Part shown: one piece after another, positions 8,468 to 17,524 of the stretch
How the letters are laid out: each line of letters starts with the position of its first letter
How positions within the stretch are numbered: the first letter of the stretch is position 1
Assembly (NCBI RefSeq): GCF_030718205.1
Contig: NZ_JAUZQF010000018.1
Coordinates: 1 to 64,000, forward strand
Length of the DNA: 64,000 nt
Reading direction: 5' to 3'
Source: Nonomuraea turcica
Lineage (GTDB): Bacteria; Actinomycetota; Actinomycetes; Streptosporangiales; Streptosporangiaceae
Program-made: the position numbers and the translations under genes
Notes under the pieces: generated by a model
What the model saw: only the letters and a program-made list of their open reading frames with translations
The model's database searches: none
Told to the model about the DNA's origin: nothing

Positions 8468-9430
8468 TCAGGTCGTCAGGGCCGTACCGGATGAGACGGC
8501 GTGCGGCGTCCCCGCTGAGTCGGTCGATGCCGTGATGGTGGTTCCGGCCGTGCCGGCGAGCACCGCGGACGCGTCCCGCAGTGCTCCGATCGCCGCCGGC
8601 CGTCCGGTCGCGGTGACGAACCGGATACAGGCGTCGATCTTCGGTGCCATCGATCCGGCTGGGAAGCGCATGGCGCGTAGCTCGCCGACGCCCACCGTGG
8701 AGAGCGGTTGCTCCTGGGGAGTGCCGAAGTCACGCCGGACGGCGTCGACGTCGGTGAGCACCACGAGACGGTCGGCTCCCAGTTCGATCGCCAGCAGCGC
8801 CGCCGTGAGGTCCTTGTCGACGACGGCCTGCGCGCCCTCGAATCGCCCGTCGCCCCGGGCGAGGACAGGCACTCCGCCCCCGCCGCCGCAGATCACGGTC
8901 GTGCCGCCGGCCACCAGTTGCCGGATCGTGGGAAGTTCGACGATCCGGCGGGGTGACGGGGACGCCACGACCCGACGCCAGGCCCGGCCATCCCGGGCAA
9001 TCGTCCACCCATGCTCCAGCGCGAACCTGCGGGCCACCGGCTCCGGGTAGCCTTGACCGACGAACTTCGTCGGGGTGCGGAACGCCGGATCGTCCGCGTC
9101 GACCTCGGTCTGCGTGACGATCGTGACAACTGGTCGGGCCATGCCCGCGTTGCCGAGTTCCTGCGACAGCCAGTATCCGATCATGCCCTGGGTCTGGGCA
9201 CCGAGCGTGTCGAGGGGGAACGGGTGAGCCAGGGCAGGGTCGTTCTCGCTCTCGACGGCCAGCATCCCGATCTGCGGCCCGTTGCCGTGGCAGAGCACGA
9301 GCGTGTGCTCAGCGGCGAGCGGCGCCAGCGCCCGGGCGGCGGACCGCACGTGCTGCCGTTGCACCGCCGCATCCGGGCGTTCACCTCGCTCGAGCAGGGC
9401 GTTCCCGCCCAACGCGACGACAAGCAGCAT
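8468..9430 (-). CDS. arcC: Carbamate kinase
   Basis: Last step of the arginine deiminase pathway: carbamoyl phosphate + ADP gives ATP, CO2 and NH3. The protein (320 aa, family-typical) starts with VVALGGNALL and carries LCHGNGPQIGML and, later, VICGGGGGVPV and VDKDLTAALLA, the nucleotide and carbamate-binding segments of the amino acid kinase fold. It starts one base after the ornithine carbamoyltransferase stop, so the two are cotranscribed. Cytoplasmic. Confidence 0.95.
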   Translation of the reverse strand: MLLVVALGGNALLERGERPDAAVQRQHVRSAARALAPLAAEHTLVLCHGNGPQIGMLAVESENDPALAHPFPLDTLGAQTQGMIGYWLSQELGNAGMARPVVTIVTQTEVDADDPAFRTPTKFVGQGYPEPVARRFALEHGWTIARDGRAWRRVVASPSPRRIVELPTIRQLVAGGTTVICGGGGGVPVLARGDGRFEGAQAVVDKDLTAALLAIELGADRLVVLTDVDAVRRDFGTPQEQPLSTVGVGELRAMRFPAGSMAPKIDACIRFVTATGRPAAIGALRDASAVLAGTAGTTITASTDSAGTPHAVSSGTALTT

Positions 9431-9431
9431 G

Positions 9432-10433
9432 TCACTCTCCCAGCGCCGCGACGAGCAGAGCCTTGATGGTATGCAGCCGGTTCTCCGCCTGTTGGAAGAC
9501 CACGGAGGCGGCGGAGGTGAACACCTCGTCGGTGACCTCGGCCCCGACGAGTCCGTAGCGCTGGTGGATCCGCAGGCCGAGCTCGGTGGTGGTGTCGTGC
9601 ACGGCCGGGAGGCAATGGAGAAACCGCGTGCCGGGACGGCCCGTGGCGGCCATCACCTCCGCCGTGACCCGGTAGGGCGTGAGCAGCGGAACACGCCGAT
9701 CCCACTCGGCTTCGGCCTCGCCCATGCTGACCCACACGTCGGTGTAGACGAAGGCGGCGCCGTCGAGCGCCGTCGCCAGGTCGTCGGTGACCGTCACCCG
9801 GGCGCCGCTGGTCAGCGCCATGCGCTCGGCCTCCTTCACCAGTGGTTCCGGAGGGCGCAGCTTGGCGGGTGCGGCGATCCGTACGTCCATGCCGAGCATG
9901 GCCCCGGTGATGAGCAGCGACCGCGCGACGTTGCCGCGCCCGTCGCCGGCGAAGCAGTAGCTGATCGTCTCGATCTCGCCGGGCTGGTGTTCGCGCATGG
10001 TGAGGACGTCGGCGAGCATCTGGGTCGGGTGCCACTCGTCGGTGAGCCCGTTCCAGACTGGCACGCCGGCGTGCCGGGCCAGCTCCTCGACGGTCTCCTG
10101 GGCGAACCCGCGGAACTCGATCCCGTCGTACAGGGCACCCAGCACCCGTGCGGTGTCCGCGACGCTTTCCTCCCGGCCCAGGTGTGACCCCGACGGTCCG
10201 AGGTAGGTGACGTGGGCGCCCTGGTCGTAGGCGGCCACTTCGAACGCGCACCGGGTGCGGGTGGAGTTCTTCTCGAACACCAGGGCGATGTTGCGGCCGG
10301 TCAATGCAGGTCGTTCGCGTCCGGCCCTCTTGGCCTCCTTGAGCGCCGCGGCGCGGTCGAGCATCTCGAGGAAACCCTCGCGGCCGAGGTCGGTCACGGT
10401 GAGCAACGAGCGGGATGCGGATGAGCGGGTCAT
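9432..10433 (-). CDS. arcB: Ornithine carbamoyltransferase (catabolic)
   Basis: Converts citrulline and phosphate to ornithine and carbamoyl phosphate in this operon context. STRTR (carbamoyl phosphate loop, in EKNSTRTRCAFE), HPTQML and HCLPA (catalytic Cys loop) are all present; the length is 333 aa. The start ATG 10433 overlaps the arcA stop as ATGA, and a GAAGGA ribosome site lies upstream. The sequence alone cannot separate ArcB from anabolic ArgF; the arc neighbours support the catabolic role. Confidence 0.93.
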   Translation of the reverse strand: MTRSSASRSLLTVTDLGREGFLEMLDRAAALKEAKRAGRERPALTGRNIALVFEKNSTRTRCAFEVAAYDQGAHVTYLGPSGSHLGREESVADTARVLGALYDGIEFRGFAQETVEELARHAGVPVWNGLTDEWHPTQMLADVLTMREHQPGEIETISYCFAGDGRGNVARSLLITGAMLGMDVRIAAPAKLRPPEPLVKEAERMALTSGARVTVTDDLATALDGAAFVYTDVWVSMGEAEAEWDRRVPLLTPYRVTAEVMAATGRPGTRFLHCLPAVHDTTTELGLRIHQRYGLVGAEVTDEVFTSAASVVFQQAENRLHTIKALLVAALGE

Positions 10434-11701
10434 GGCGTTTCCTTCGAGGAGAGGGGCACGGGGTCGCGCAGGACGGGGCAGGTCATGCACCGTGCCCCGC
10501 CGCGTCCACGGCCGAGTTCGCCACCGGCCAGAGGAATGACCTCGAGGCCGTGGTCGCGCAGCATGGCGTTGGTCGCGGTGTTGCGCTCGTATCCGAGTAC
10601 CACCCCGGGAGAGATCGCCAGGAAGTTGTCGGCGTCGTTCCACTGCTCCCGCTCGGCCTCGCGTCGGTCCCCCACGGCGGTGAGGACGCGGACGTCGTCG
10701 TCCTCGATCGCCTCGCGCAGTCCGGCGGTCAGCCCTATCCGGTGCTGGACGTTCACGCCCTTCCCGACGGGGGCGGGGGTGAGCAGCCAGACCCGGGCCG
10801 CGGCCTGGTCGAAGTAGGGGTAGGCCACGAAGGTGGCGACGTCGACCATCGTGAGCACGGTGTCCAGGTGCATCGTCGAGCGGCTCTTGGGCAGCTCGAC
10901 GGCCAGTACGCGGCGGGCATGGCCATCCAAGAAGAGCCGCCGGGCAAGCATCTCCATGCCCATCGGCGTGGTGCGCTCGCCCATTCCCACCATGACGACG
11001 CCCCGGGCGATGACGTGGATGTCGCCGCCCTCCAGCGTGGCCGGGGCGTGAGCGAGGTCGTCGTCGCCGTAGACGGTCACGAAGTCCGCGTCGGTGAACA
11101 GCGGATGGTACCGGTAGACGGTGCGGGTGTTGATCGACTCGCGGCTCCGAGCCGGCTTGGCCATGGGGTTGACCGCGACGCTCCGTCCGATCCACGCCGA
11201 GTTGTCGCGTTGGAACAGCGTGTTGGGCAGCGGGGTGAGCACGAAGTCGTCGGTACCGAGGCTTTGCCACGCCACGCTGGCCCTGCCGGGCACGTCGATG
11301 TCCGACTTCAGGACCCCGCCGATCAGGTAGTCGGCCAGCGAGACCGGGTCGGTGTCCAACAACAGCGCCCGCAACTCTGCAGCCAGAGCCGGCCCGAACT
11401 GCTGATCGGTGCACACGCGATTCACGGCGAAGTGCCGACCGGCGTCCGTCGCGAGCGCCTGTGCCAGCAGATCGGCGAACAGGTGCACCCGTACGCCGTG
11501 GCCTCTCATCACCCCGACGAACTCGTCGTGTTCGCGGCGGGCGCGATCCGCCCAGAGCACGTCGTCGAACAGCAGGTCGGCGGCATTGTCCGGGGTCAGC
11601 CGATCCAGTTCCCGTCCGGGCCGGTGCACGATGACCTCGCGCAGCCGGCCGATCTCGGAATGGATGCCGACCTTCAACGCGACGTCCTGGTCCGTGGTCA
11701 T
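10430..11701 (-). CDS. arcA: Arginine deiminase
   Basis: Hydrolyses arginine to citrulline and ammonia, the first step of the ADI pathway, and is often used for ATP supply without oxygen or for acid tolerance. Family landmarks: SEIGRLREVIVHRPGRELDR at the start, FQRDNSAWIG, LEGGDIHVI, and the catalytic Cys near the end in GGARCMTCP. At 423 aa it is family-typical. The ATG 11701 overlaps the permease stop (ATGA), so translation is coupled along permease-arcA-arcB. Confidence 0.96.
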   Translation of the reverse strand: MTTDQDVALKVGIHSEIGRLREVIVHRPGRELDRLTPDNAADLLFDDVLWADRARREHDEFVGVMRGHGVRVHLFADLLAQALATDAGRHFAVNRVCTDQQFGPALAAELRALLLDTDPVSLADYLIGGVLKSDIDVPGRASVAWQSLGTDDFVLTPLPNTLFQRDNSAWIGRSVAVNPMAKPARSRESINTRTVYRYHPLFTDADFVTVYGDDDLAHAPATLEGGDIHVIARGVVMVGMGERTTPMGMEMLARRLFLDGHARRVLAVELPKSRSTMHLDTVLTMVDVATFVAYPYFDQAAARVWLLTPAPVGKGVNVQHRIGLTAGLREAIEDDDVRVLTAVGDRREAEREQWNDADNFLAISPGVVLGYERNTATNAMLRDHGLEVIPLAGGELGRGRGGARCMTCPVLRDPVPLSSKETP

Positions 11702-13125
11702 CGCGTCACCGCCGGGGTCTCGCCGTACGTGCCGCGGCGGGCCTTGACCCACACGTACACCGGCACACCGAGCAGCAGGCAGAACGTGCCGTAGTAGACG
11801 GCCGCGTAGCCGCTCCCGGCGAGGGCCCAGAAGCCGAACGCCAGCGCGAGCGCCGAGACGACGACGTCGCGCGCCAGATGCCTGACCCGTAGCCGCCTGC
11901 CGTCGGTGCGCAGCCAATACAGCTGTGCCGCTGCGGACAGCAGGTACGGGACGACCGAGGTGAGCACCGACAAGAGCACCACGGTGATGAACACCTGCTC
12001 GAAGCTGGTGTAGCTGACGACGGTGAGTCCCGCGGCCAATAAGGTCGAGATGACGATCCCGAATGCGGGAACGCCGGCACGGTTCCGCCGGGCGAAGGCG
12101 GTTGGGAACAACCCGTCCTGCGCCGCTGCCCGCGGCATCTCGGCCACGATCAGGGTCCAGCCGACCAGCGCCCCGAAGCCGGACACGACGGCTGCCGCGG
12201 CGACCGTGGCCCCCGCCCACTGACCACCGAAGATGGCATTGGCGGCGTCGGTGAAGGGCGCGGTGGAGGCGACGAGGTCGTCGTGCGCCACGGTGCCGAA
12301 GACGGCGACGGTGCCGAGGATGTAGACCGCGGCGCAGGCCAGGGTGCCCAGCACGGTGGCTCGGCCGACGTTCCGCCTCGGGTTCCGGACCCGGGCCGCG
12401 GCGACCGACGCGGTCTCGATGCCCAGATAGCTGAACAGGGCGATGGCGCCAGCCGCGCTGATCGCGCCGAGCCAGGAGGTCCCGCTCGCGTTGAATGCGC
12501 CGAAGTTCGCCGTGTTGATGAACAGCAGGCCGATGGTGGCCATGAACAGCAGCGGGATGAACTTCAGAACAGTCGTGACGACCTGGAACGCGGCGAAGCT
12601 GCGCAAGCCCATCAGGTTGACCAGCGCCGGCAGGAGCAGCCCGACCAGCGCGATGACGATCGACCACCCGACCTCGTGCCCGGTGTTCCAGAACACCTCG
12701 ACATAGCCGACCCACGCCACGACGATCGCGGCGTTCCCGGCCCACGCGGTGATCCAGTAGCTCCAGGCGATGAGGAATCCGGCGAACTCACCGAACGCGT
12801 CGCGGGCGTAGACGTAGGGGCCACCCGCGCCGGGCAGGCGCACCGCGAGATCGCGGAACGTCAGCGCCAGCGCGATCGCACCGATCGTGACGAGCCCGAA
12901 CGCCACCAGCGAGATCGGTCCGAACACCGCCAAAGCGGAGGGCAGAGCGAACACCCCCGTCCCGATGACCGAGCCGACCACCAGCGCCGACGCCGTACCG
13001 AGCCCGAAGCGGCGCTCACCCGGCTCACGCCCGGTCGGTGGCCCGGCCGAGACTGAAGGACGGGTCGCTTCCGGAGGCGGCGAGCCGCTGCCCATCTGAG
13101 CCGGCGCTCCGATGTCATGGCTCAT
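11698..13125 (-). CDS. arcD: APC-family amino acid permease, probable arginine/ornithine exchanger
   Basis: A 475-aa membrane protein with about 12 hydrophobic segments. It begins GTASALVVGSVIGTGVFALP, the helix-breaking TM1 motif of the amino acid-polyamine-organocation family. ATG 13125 has a strong GAGGAG ribosome site; the frame extends 61 codons further upstream without sense. It is the first gene of the arc operon, which supports arginine import coupled to ornithine export, the role of ArcD-type carriers. The exact substrate is inferred from context. Confidence 0.85.
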   Translation of the reverse strand: MSHDIGAPAQMGSGSPPPEATRPSVSAGPPTGREPGERRFGLGTASALVVGSVIGTGVFALPSALAVFGPISLVAFGLVTIGAIALALTFRDLAVRLPGAGGPYVYARDAFGEFAGFLIAWSYWITAWAGNAAIVVAWVGYVEVFWNTGHEVGWSIVIALVGLLLPALVNLMGLRSFAAFQVVTTVLKFIPLLFMATIGLLFINTANFGAFNASGTSWLGAISAAGAIALFSYLGIETASVAAARVRNPRRNVGRATVLGTLACAAVYILGTVAVFGTVAHDDLVASTAPFTDAANAIFGGQWAGATVAAAAVVSGFGALVGWTLIVAEMPRAAAQDGLFPTAFARRNRAGVPAFGIVISTLLAAGLTVVSYTSFEQVFITVVLLSVLTSVVPYLLSAAAQLYWLRTDGRRLRVRHLARDVVVSALALAFGFWALAGSGYAAVYYGTFCLLLGVPVYVWVKARRGTYGETPAVTR

Positions 13126-13522
13126 CACGAGCTCCTCATGGGAATGCCGGCGCCTGAGGCCGGTCTCCGGTGACAAGCAGCCCTCATGATCCACCTCTCT
13201 CACCACTGATCGGATTGGTTCGCCCACTTGGACCGGGCGGCCATCCGATTCGTGACACCGCACGCCCCAAGGCGTGTCTGGCGAAGCAGTGACTCGGAAC
13301 GGTGACAACGCTCATCTGGCGCCCATGGCCGTCGGTGCTCGTGCAGGAGGTGAACCGAGCACACTGAAGGCGGGAACCGAACCCGGTTCCCGCCTTCTTC
13401 GAGTCAGGCCCCGGCGACAAGCCGTAGCCGCCCGTGCAGCACCTGCACCGTGACTGCGACCACTGTCCACCTCACGGGCACGCGTCAGCAGATCGCGAAC
13501 GAGTGCAGCCACGAGACCTTGG
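13126..13522. other. Intergenic stretch upstream of the arc operon
   Basis: No gene seen. It must hold the arc operon promoter and also holds the transcription stop of the cupin gene (hairpin 13367-13396). Two TGTCACC boxes on the minus strand (near 13169-13175 and 13301-13307) resemble the -35 part of the shared ECF motif but lack its -10 part. Confidence 0.6.
13367..13396 (-). terminator. 13-bp perfect hairpin behind the cupin gene
   Basis: The arms aaggcgggaaccg (13367-13379) and cggttcccgcctt (13384-13396) pair perfectly around a 4-base loop. It lies 127 bases downstream of the cupin stop. The minus strand has no U tract, as is common in high-GC organisms. It insulates the arc operon from the cupin gene. 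Confidence 0.7.
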
Positions 13523-13963
13523 TCATGACTGCGGCGCGCGACGGTCTCGCCGGGCCTCCAACTCCTCCGGGCTGACCGGGATCAACATCGGCTGCCCGGG
13601 CGCGCAGAACATCGTCACCACGAACGCCGACTCCTCGTCGGCGAGGTGGTTGCCGTCCTGGTAGTGGATCACGTCCCCACCGGGCTCCGAGAACGCCTCA
13701 CCGGCCCGGACGACCCGCACGGGGTCGCCTTCGAGCTCGAAGTTGATGGCCCCCTTGACCACGAACCCGTACGCGGGCCCGGAGTGCCGGTGAGGCGGCG
13801 CACCAGGGCTGTTCGGCGGCAGCGTGACCAGGAGCGTCATCGCCTCGGCCCCCTCCGGCGCAGGCGGCGCCCCCGGCACGGTGGCGACCACGTCGATCTT
13901 CGGCGGCGGCCCGCTCTTGTCGGGGTTCTCAAGGTGGTGGGCGTGAGCTTGATCGGTGCTCAT
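13523..13963 (-). CDS. Small cupin-domain protein
   Basis: A 146-aa single cupin. The first cupin motif is visible around PPHRHSGPAYGFVVKGAINF (residues about 57-76) and the second around GEAFSEPGGDVIHYQDGN. The His residues of both motifs suggest a metal site. No signal peptide, so cytoplasmic. Behind ECF-type promoter motif site 2, followed by a strong hairpin: a one-gene transcript. The substrate is unknown. Confidence 0.85.
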   Translation of the reverse strand: MSTDQAHAHHLENPDKSGPPPKIDVVATVPGAPPAPEGAEAMTLLVTLPPNSPGAPPHRHSGPAYGFVVKGAINFELEGDPVRVVRAGEAFSEPGGDVIHYQDGNHLADEESAFVVTMFCAPGQPMLIPVSPEELEARRDRRAPQS

Positions 13964-14010
13964 CGGGCTTCCTTCCGGGAAGTGGCCGGCTGGATCCGGC
14001 CGTGCACCAG

Positions 14011-14042
14011 CTCAGACAAGACAGCACCCCTGATGTGTGACA
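14011..14042 (-). promoter_or_regulatory. ECF-type promoter motif, site 2 (cupin)
   Basis: On the minus strand TGTCACA (14042-14036), 16 bases, TTGTCTGAG (14019-14011). The -10-like part lies about 48 bases in front of the cupin start. Confidence 0.6.
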
Positions 14043-14087
14043 ACGCCCCGAGCATGGCGCCTGCCGGAAAAACTTCATCAAACGGCA

Positions 14088-14585
14088 TCAGAGGGCCAAT
14101 GCGGCCATGAAGGCCATGCTGGCCGCCATACCGGCCGAGCACACATCCTGGCTGAGCACCCTTCGATCCGCGCTCGGCTCGGGCAGAACACGGATGAGCC
14201 GAGCGCAGGTCCAGCCCAGCCCGATGACCAGGGCCACCGTGGCGAGCGAACCGCCTCCGTGCGGGTGCCCGGACGAAGCGCCGTCGAGAGGGGGCCGGCT
14301 GAACGCCGTCAGCACCAACAGCATGGGCACGACCACGAAGTCCTGGATGTGATGACCGGTCTCCGCGCGACGGGAGGAGGAGCCGCAGAGCCAACCGGCG
14401 GTCAGCAGCACGAGCACCGCGACGGAGAGGAACAAGCCACCCAGATGCCCGGCCGCCATGCCGAGCGCCATGACGACGTGCGGCCACCTTCTAGCGGGAC
14501 GTACGGAGGGCAGCAGGGCCGGGGCGAGCGCCAGGACGCAGCCGACCAATGCTCCCGCGGTGTGGAGGAAGGCCTGGGCATCCAT
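14088..14585 (-). CDS. Small multi-pass membrane protein of unknown function
   Basis: 165 aa from ATG 14585, with a clear AAGGAG ribosome site. About four to five hydrophobic segments are visible, the first at residues 8-26 and the last at the C-terminus (GMAASMAFMAALAL). A His/Gly loop (SGHPHGGG) precedes the last pair, and a HH pair lies in ETGHHIQDF. I do not recognise the family with certainty. It is divergent from the cytochrome b gene; the two share an intergenic region with back-to-back motif sites 3 and 4, which suggests joint control and perhaps a membrane or redox role. Confidence 0.7.
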   Translation of the reverse strand: MDAQAFLHTAGALVGCVLALAPALLPSVRPARRWPHVVMALGMAAGHLGGLFLSVAVLVLLTAGWLCGSSSRRAETGHHIQDFVVVPMLLVLTAFSRPPLDGASSGHPHGGGSLATVALVIGLGWTCARLIRVLPEPSADRRVLSQDVCSAGMAASMAFMAALAL

Positions 14586-14618
14586 GCTGCACTCCTTGCC
14601 GACATTGGCGGTTACACC

Positions 14619-14649
14619 CTCTGACAGGACAGCTCGGCAAGCTGTGACA
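14619..14649 (-). promoter_or_regulatory. ECF-type promoter motif, site 3 (membrane protein)
   Basis: On the minus strand TGTCACA (14649-14643), 15 bases, CTGTCAGAG (14627-14619), about 34 bases in front of ATG 14585. Confidence 0.55.
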
Positions 14650-14678
14650 GGGCAATGCGTCCCCCTTCTGGCACCGCG

Positions 14679-14709
14679 TGTCACGTATCGCCGCGCCATC
14701 CGGTCGTTG
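14679..14709 (+). promoter_or_regulatory. ECF-type promoter motif, site 4 (qcrB-like gene)
   Basis: TGTCACG (14679-14685), 15 bases, CGGTCGTTG (14701-14709), about 32 bases in front of GTG 14741. It is divergent from site 3, with 29 bases between the two -35 parts. Confidence 0.55.
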
Positions 14710-14740
14710 GCTATGACAATGCAACCGAGCCGGGTGCGGG

Positions 14741-16270
14741 GTGACGATGAAGGTCGGCTCACTGGCCAAGGCGCTTGACGATCGTGTCGGCGGCGCCGGT
14801 TTCCTGAACAGGGCGATGCGCAAGGCCTTCGCCAACCACTGGACATTCCTGCTGGGCGAGATCGCCCTGTACGCCTTCGTGGTCGTCCTGGTCACCGGCG
14901 TCTTCCTCACGTTCTTCTTCAAGCCGTCCATGGAGGAGGTCGTCTACAACGGCGCGTATGTGCCGCTGCGCGGTGTCACGATGAGCCAGGCGTACGCGTC
15001 CTCCTTGGAGATCAGCTTCGAGGTGCGCGGCGGCCTGCTGATACGGCAGATGCACCACTGGGGCACGCTGATCTTCATCGGCGGGATCGTGGCACACCTG
15101 CTGCGCAATTTCTTCACCGGCGCCTTCCGCAAGCCGCGCGAGCTGAACTGGCTGATCGGCATGGTCCTGTTCGGGCTGGTGATGCTCAACGGGCTGCTCG
15201 GCTACTCGCTGCCCGACGACCTGCTGTCCGGGGCCGGGCTGCGCATCCTGCACGGGGTCACGCTGTCGGTGCCACTGGTGGGCACGTACCTGGCGACGTT
15301 CCTGTTCGGCGGCGAGTTCCCCGGCGATGACATCATCTCCCGCCTCTACAGCCTCCACGTGCTGCTCATTCCGGGCCTGCTGCTGGTGCTGGTGCCGCTG
15401 CACGCGGTGGTGCTGACGTGGCGGCAGATGCATACGCAGTTCCGGGCGAAAGGGCTGAACGAGCGGTTGGTGCGCGGGGACCCGTTCTTCCCGGCGTTCC
15501 TGGCGAAGACGACGGCGTTCCTCCTGTGGGTGACCGGGGTGATCGCGCTGCTGGCCACGGTGTTCCAGATCAATCCGATCTGGCTGTACGGGCCGTATGT
15601 GCCCAGTACGGTCAGCGCGGGCTCCCAGCCCGACTGGTACATGGGGTTCCTGGAGGGCGCGCTGCGGCTCATGCCGCCGTGGGAGTTCACCGTGTTCGGC
15701 CACACCGTGACCATGAGTGTGCTGATCCCCGCACTGGCGGCGCCGGGGTTGCTGTTCGCCGGCCTGGCGCTGTATCCGTTCGTGGAGCGGTGGGTCACCG
15801 GTGATGGGGCCGTGCACAACCTGCTCGACCGGCCGCGCGACGCGCCGACGCGGACCGGGATCGGGGTCGCGGGGATCGTGTACTACGGGGTGCTGTGGAT
15901 GTCCGGGGGCAACGACTTGATCGCCTCGACCTTCCACATCTCCCTGAACGCGACGACGTGGATCTTCCGGGTGGCGATCCTGGCAGGGCCGGTGCTGGCG
16001 TACGTGGTCACCCGGTGGATCTGCCTGGGGCTGCAAGCGCGGGACAGGCACATGGTCGAGCACGGCGTAGAGACCGGCGTGATCGTACGCGGGCGCGGCG
16101 GCGGCTTCACCGAGGTCGAACGGCCGGCGACCGAGGAAGAGAAGGCGAAGCTCGTGCCGCCCGCCCCCGAGACCCCGCCCGCGTTGCCGCCGGTGAGCAA
16201 CGGAGACGTCCCGCCGCCGGCCAAACACCGGATCCGAGAGGCGTTCCACCGCTCCTGGAGCAGCCGCTGA
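14741..16270 (+). CDS. qcrB: Cytochrome b subunit of a bc1-type complex, orphan QcrB paralogue
   Basis: QcrB is the membrane haem-b subunit that oxidises menaquinol in the bc1-aa3 chain. This 509-aa protein has the family's TM pattern. Haem-ligand His pairs sit in HHWGTLIFIGGIVAHLLRNF and in HVLLIPGLLLVLVPLHAVVL. The quinol-site motif appears as PDWY (SQPDWYMGF), the actinobacterial form of PEWY. Start is GTG 14741; ATG 14747 is close by. Neither qcrA/qcrC nor cta genes are adjacent, so it is probably a second, conditionally expressed cytochrome b. Promoter motif site 4 lies just upstream. Confidence 0.92.
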   Translation: MTMKVGSLAKALDDRVGGAGFLNRAMRKAFANHWTFLLGEIALYAFVVVLVTGVFLTFFFKPSMEEVVYNGAYVPLRGVTMSQAYASSLEISFEVRGGLLIRQMHHWGTLIFIGGIVAHLLRNFFTGAFRKPRELNWLIGMVLFGLVMLNGLLGYSLPDDLLSGAGLRILHGVTLSVPLVGTYLATFLFGGEFPGDDIISRLYSLHVLLIPGLLLVLVPLHAVVLTWRQMHTQFRAKGLNERLVRGDPFFPAFLAKTTAFLLWVTGVIALLATVFQINPIWLYGPYVPSTVSAGSQPDWYMGFLEGALRLMPPWEFTVFGHTVTMSVLIPALAAPGLLFAGLALYPFVERWVTGDGAVHNLLDRPRDAPTRTGIGVAGIVYYGVLWMSGGNDLIASTFHISLNATTWIFRVAILAGPVLAYVVTRWICLGLQARDRHMVEHGVETGVIVRGRGGGFTEVERPATEEEKAKLVPPAPETPPALPPVSNGDVPPPAKHRIREAFHRSWSSR

Positions 16271-16336
16271 CAGCCGTCGCCTCCTACCTTCGACAGTCAA
16301 GGGTCAACGGGCGTTTGGTCGGCAGGGGCGGTGCCC

Positions 16337-17500
16337 ATGGCAAGCAGGGATCCCAGGTTGCAGCTGCGTGGGCGGCAGATCGAGTGCGAGGCGCTGGACC
16401 AGCTCGTGGCGACGGTGCAGGCCGGTCGTAGCTCGGTCCTGGTTGTGCGCGGCGAGGCCGGCATCGGCAAGACGGTGCCCGGAGCCACAACGCGACGCGC
16501 TCGGGACGGCATTCGGGCTGAGCGCGGGCACTCCACCGGACCGCTTTCTGGTCGGGCTCGCGGTGCTCAGCCTGCTCGCCGACGTGGCTGAAAAAGAGCC
16601 GCTGGTCTGCCTGGTCGATGACGCCCAGTGGCTTGATCGAGTCTCCGCGTAGACCCTCGCCTTCGCGGCGGCTCTCCTGTTGCTCGTGCCGAGTCGAGCC
16701 CACGCCGGCGAGCCTGCCGCCGCCGATGCGCTGGTCACTGAGGCGGTGACATCGGTGAGGCGACGGGCAGCCGCTTCTTCGCCCAGTACTGTGCCATGGT
16801 GGTCGAGCCGTGGAGAGGCCGGGAAGCCGCGACACGTCAGGCGATCGAAGCGGTCACGCGGGACATGGCCCTTCAAGGGGAAGGGAAGGTGCTGACTGCC
16901 ACTCAATGAGCGAGCTCGGTGATCTGCAACGGCCTCGGTCGCTACGAGGAGGCGTATGTCGCGGCCGAGCGAGGCGCCGAGCACCCACAGGAGCTCGGAC
17001 CGTCCATTTCGTCCATGGTCGAGCTCGTCGAGGCCGCCGCCCAGAGCGGAAGGCCGGCCCGCGCTGCCGAAGCCGCTCACCGAATCGACGAGATGGCACA
17101 GGCCAGTGGCACCGACTGGGCCCTCGGAACGTCCGCGTGCGTGCGTGCCCAGGTGAGCGAAGGAACGGCCGCCGAGGATCTGTACCGGGAGGCGATCGAG
17201 CGGCTCGGCCGCACCGGGGTCGGAGTGGCACACGCCCGCGCCCGGCTGCTCTACGGCGAGTGGCTGCGCCGGGAGAACCGCCGCGTCGACGCGCGCGAGC
17301 AACTGGGCATCGCCTACGAGATGCTCAGCCGGATGGGGGCCGAGGCTTTCGGGGAACGCGCCCGGCGCGAGCTTCAAGCCACCGGCGAGACGATACGCAA
17401 GCACCCCGTCGAATGGCACGTGCGCAAGGTCTTCGTGAAGCTCGGCATCGTGTCCCGCAAACAGATCCGCACCACGCTGCTCGAAGGTACGGGGGGCCTG
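16337..17500 (+). pseudogene. LAL-family regulator with large internal deletions
   Basis: Starts like the intact LALs (LQLRGRQIECEALDQLVATV, Walker A GEAGIGKT). At about 16480 it jumps frame and position to PEPQRDALGTAFGLSAGTPP and Walker B LVCLVDDAQWLDRVS, then hits a TAG (16650-16652). Most of the TPR-like middle is missing; similarity resumes at 16921 (ICNGLGRYEEAYVAAERGAE) and runs to YGEWLRRENRRVDAREQLG. The LuxR HTH has lost its first two helices: TGETIRK joins directly to HPVEWHVRKVFVKLGIVSRK. About 1.16 kb remain of an expected 2.8 kb. It is closest in sequence to copies A and C. Confidence 0.85.
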
Positions 17501-17524
17501 ACACCGTGTGATCGGCGCGCGGCC

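Noticed and set aside
13169..13307. Two TGTCACC boxes upstream of the arc operon as further ECF-type sites
   Set aside because: The -10-like GTCTTAG part is missing at the right spacing in both; only the -35 half matches.
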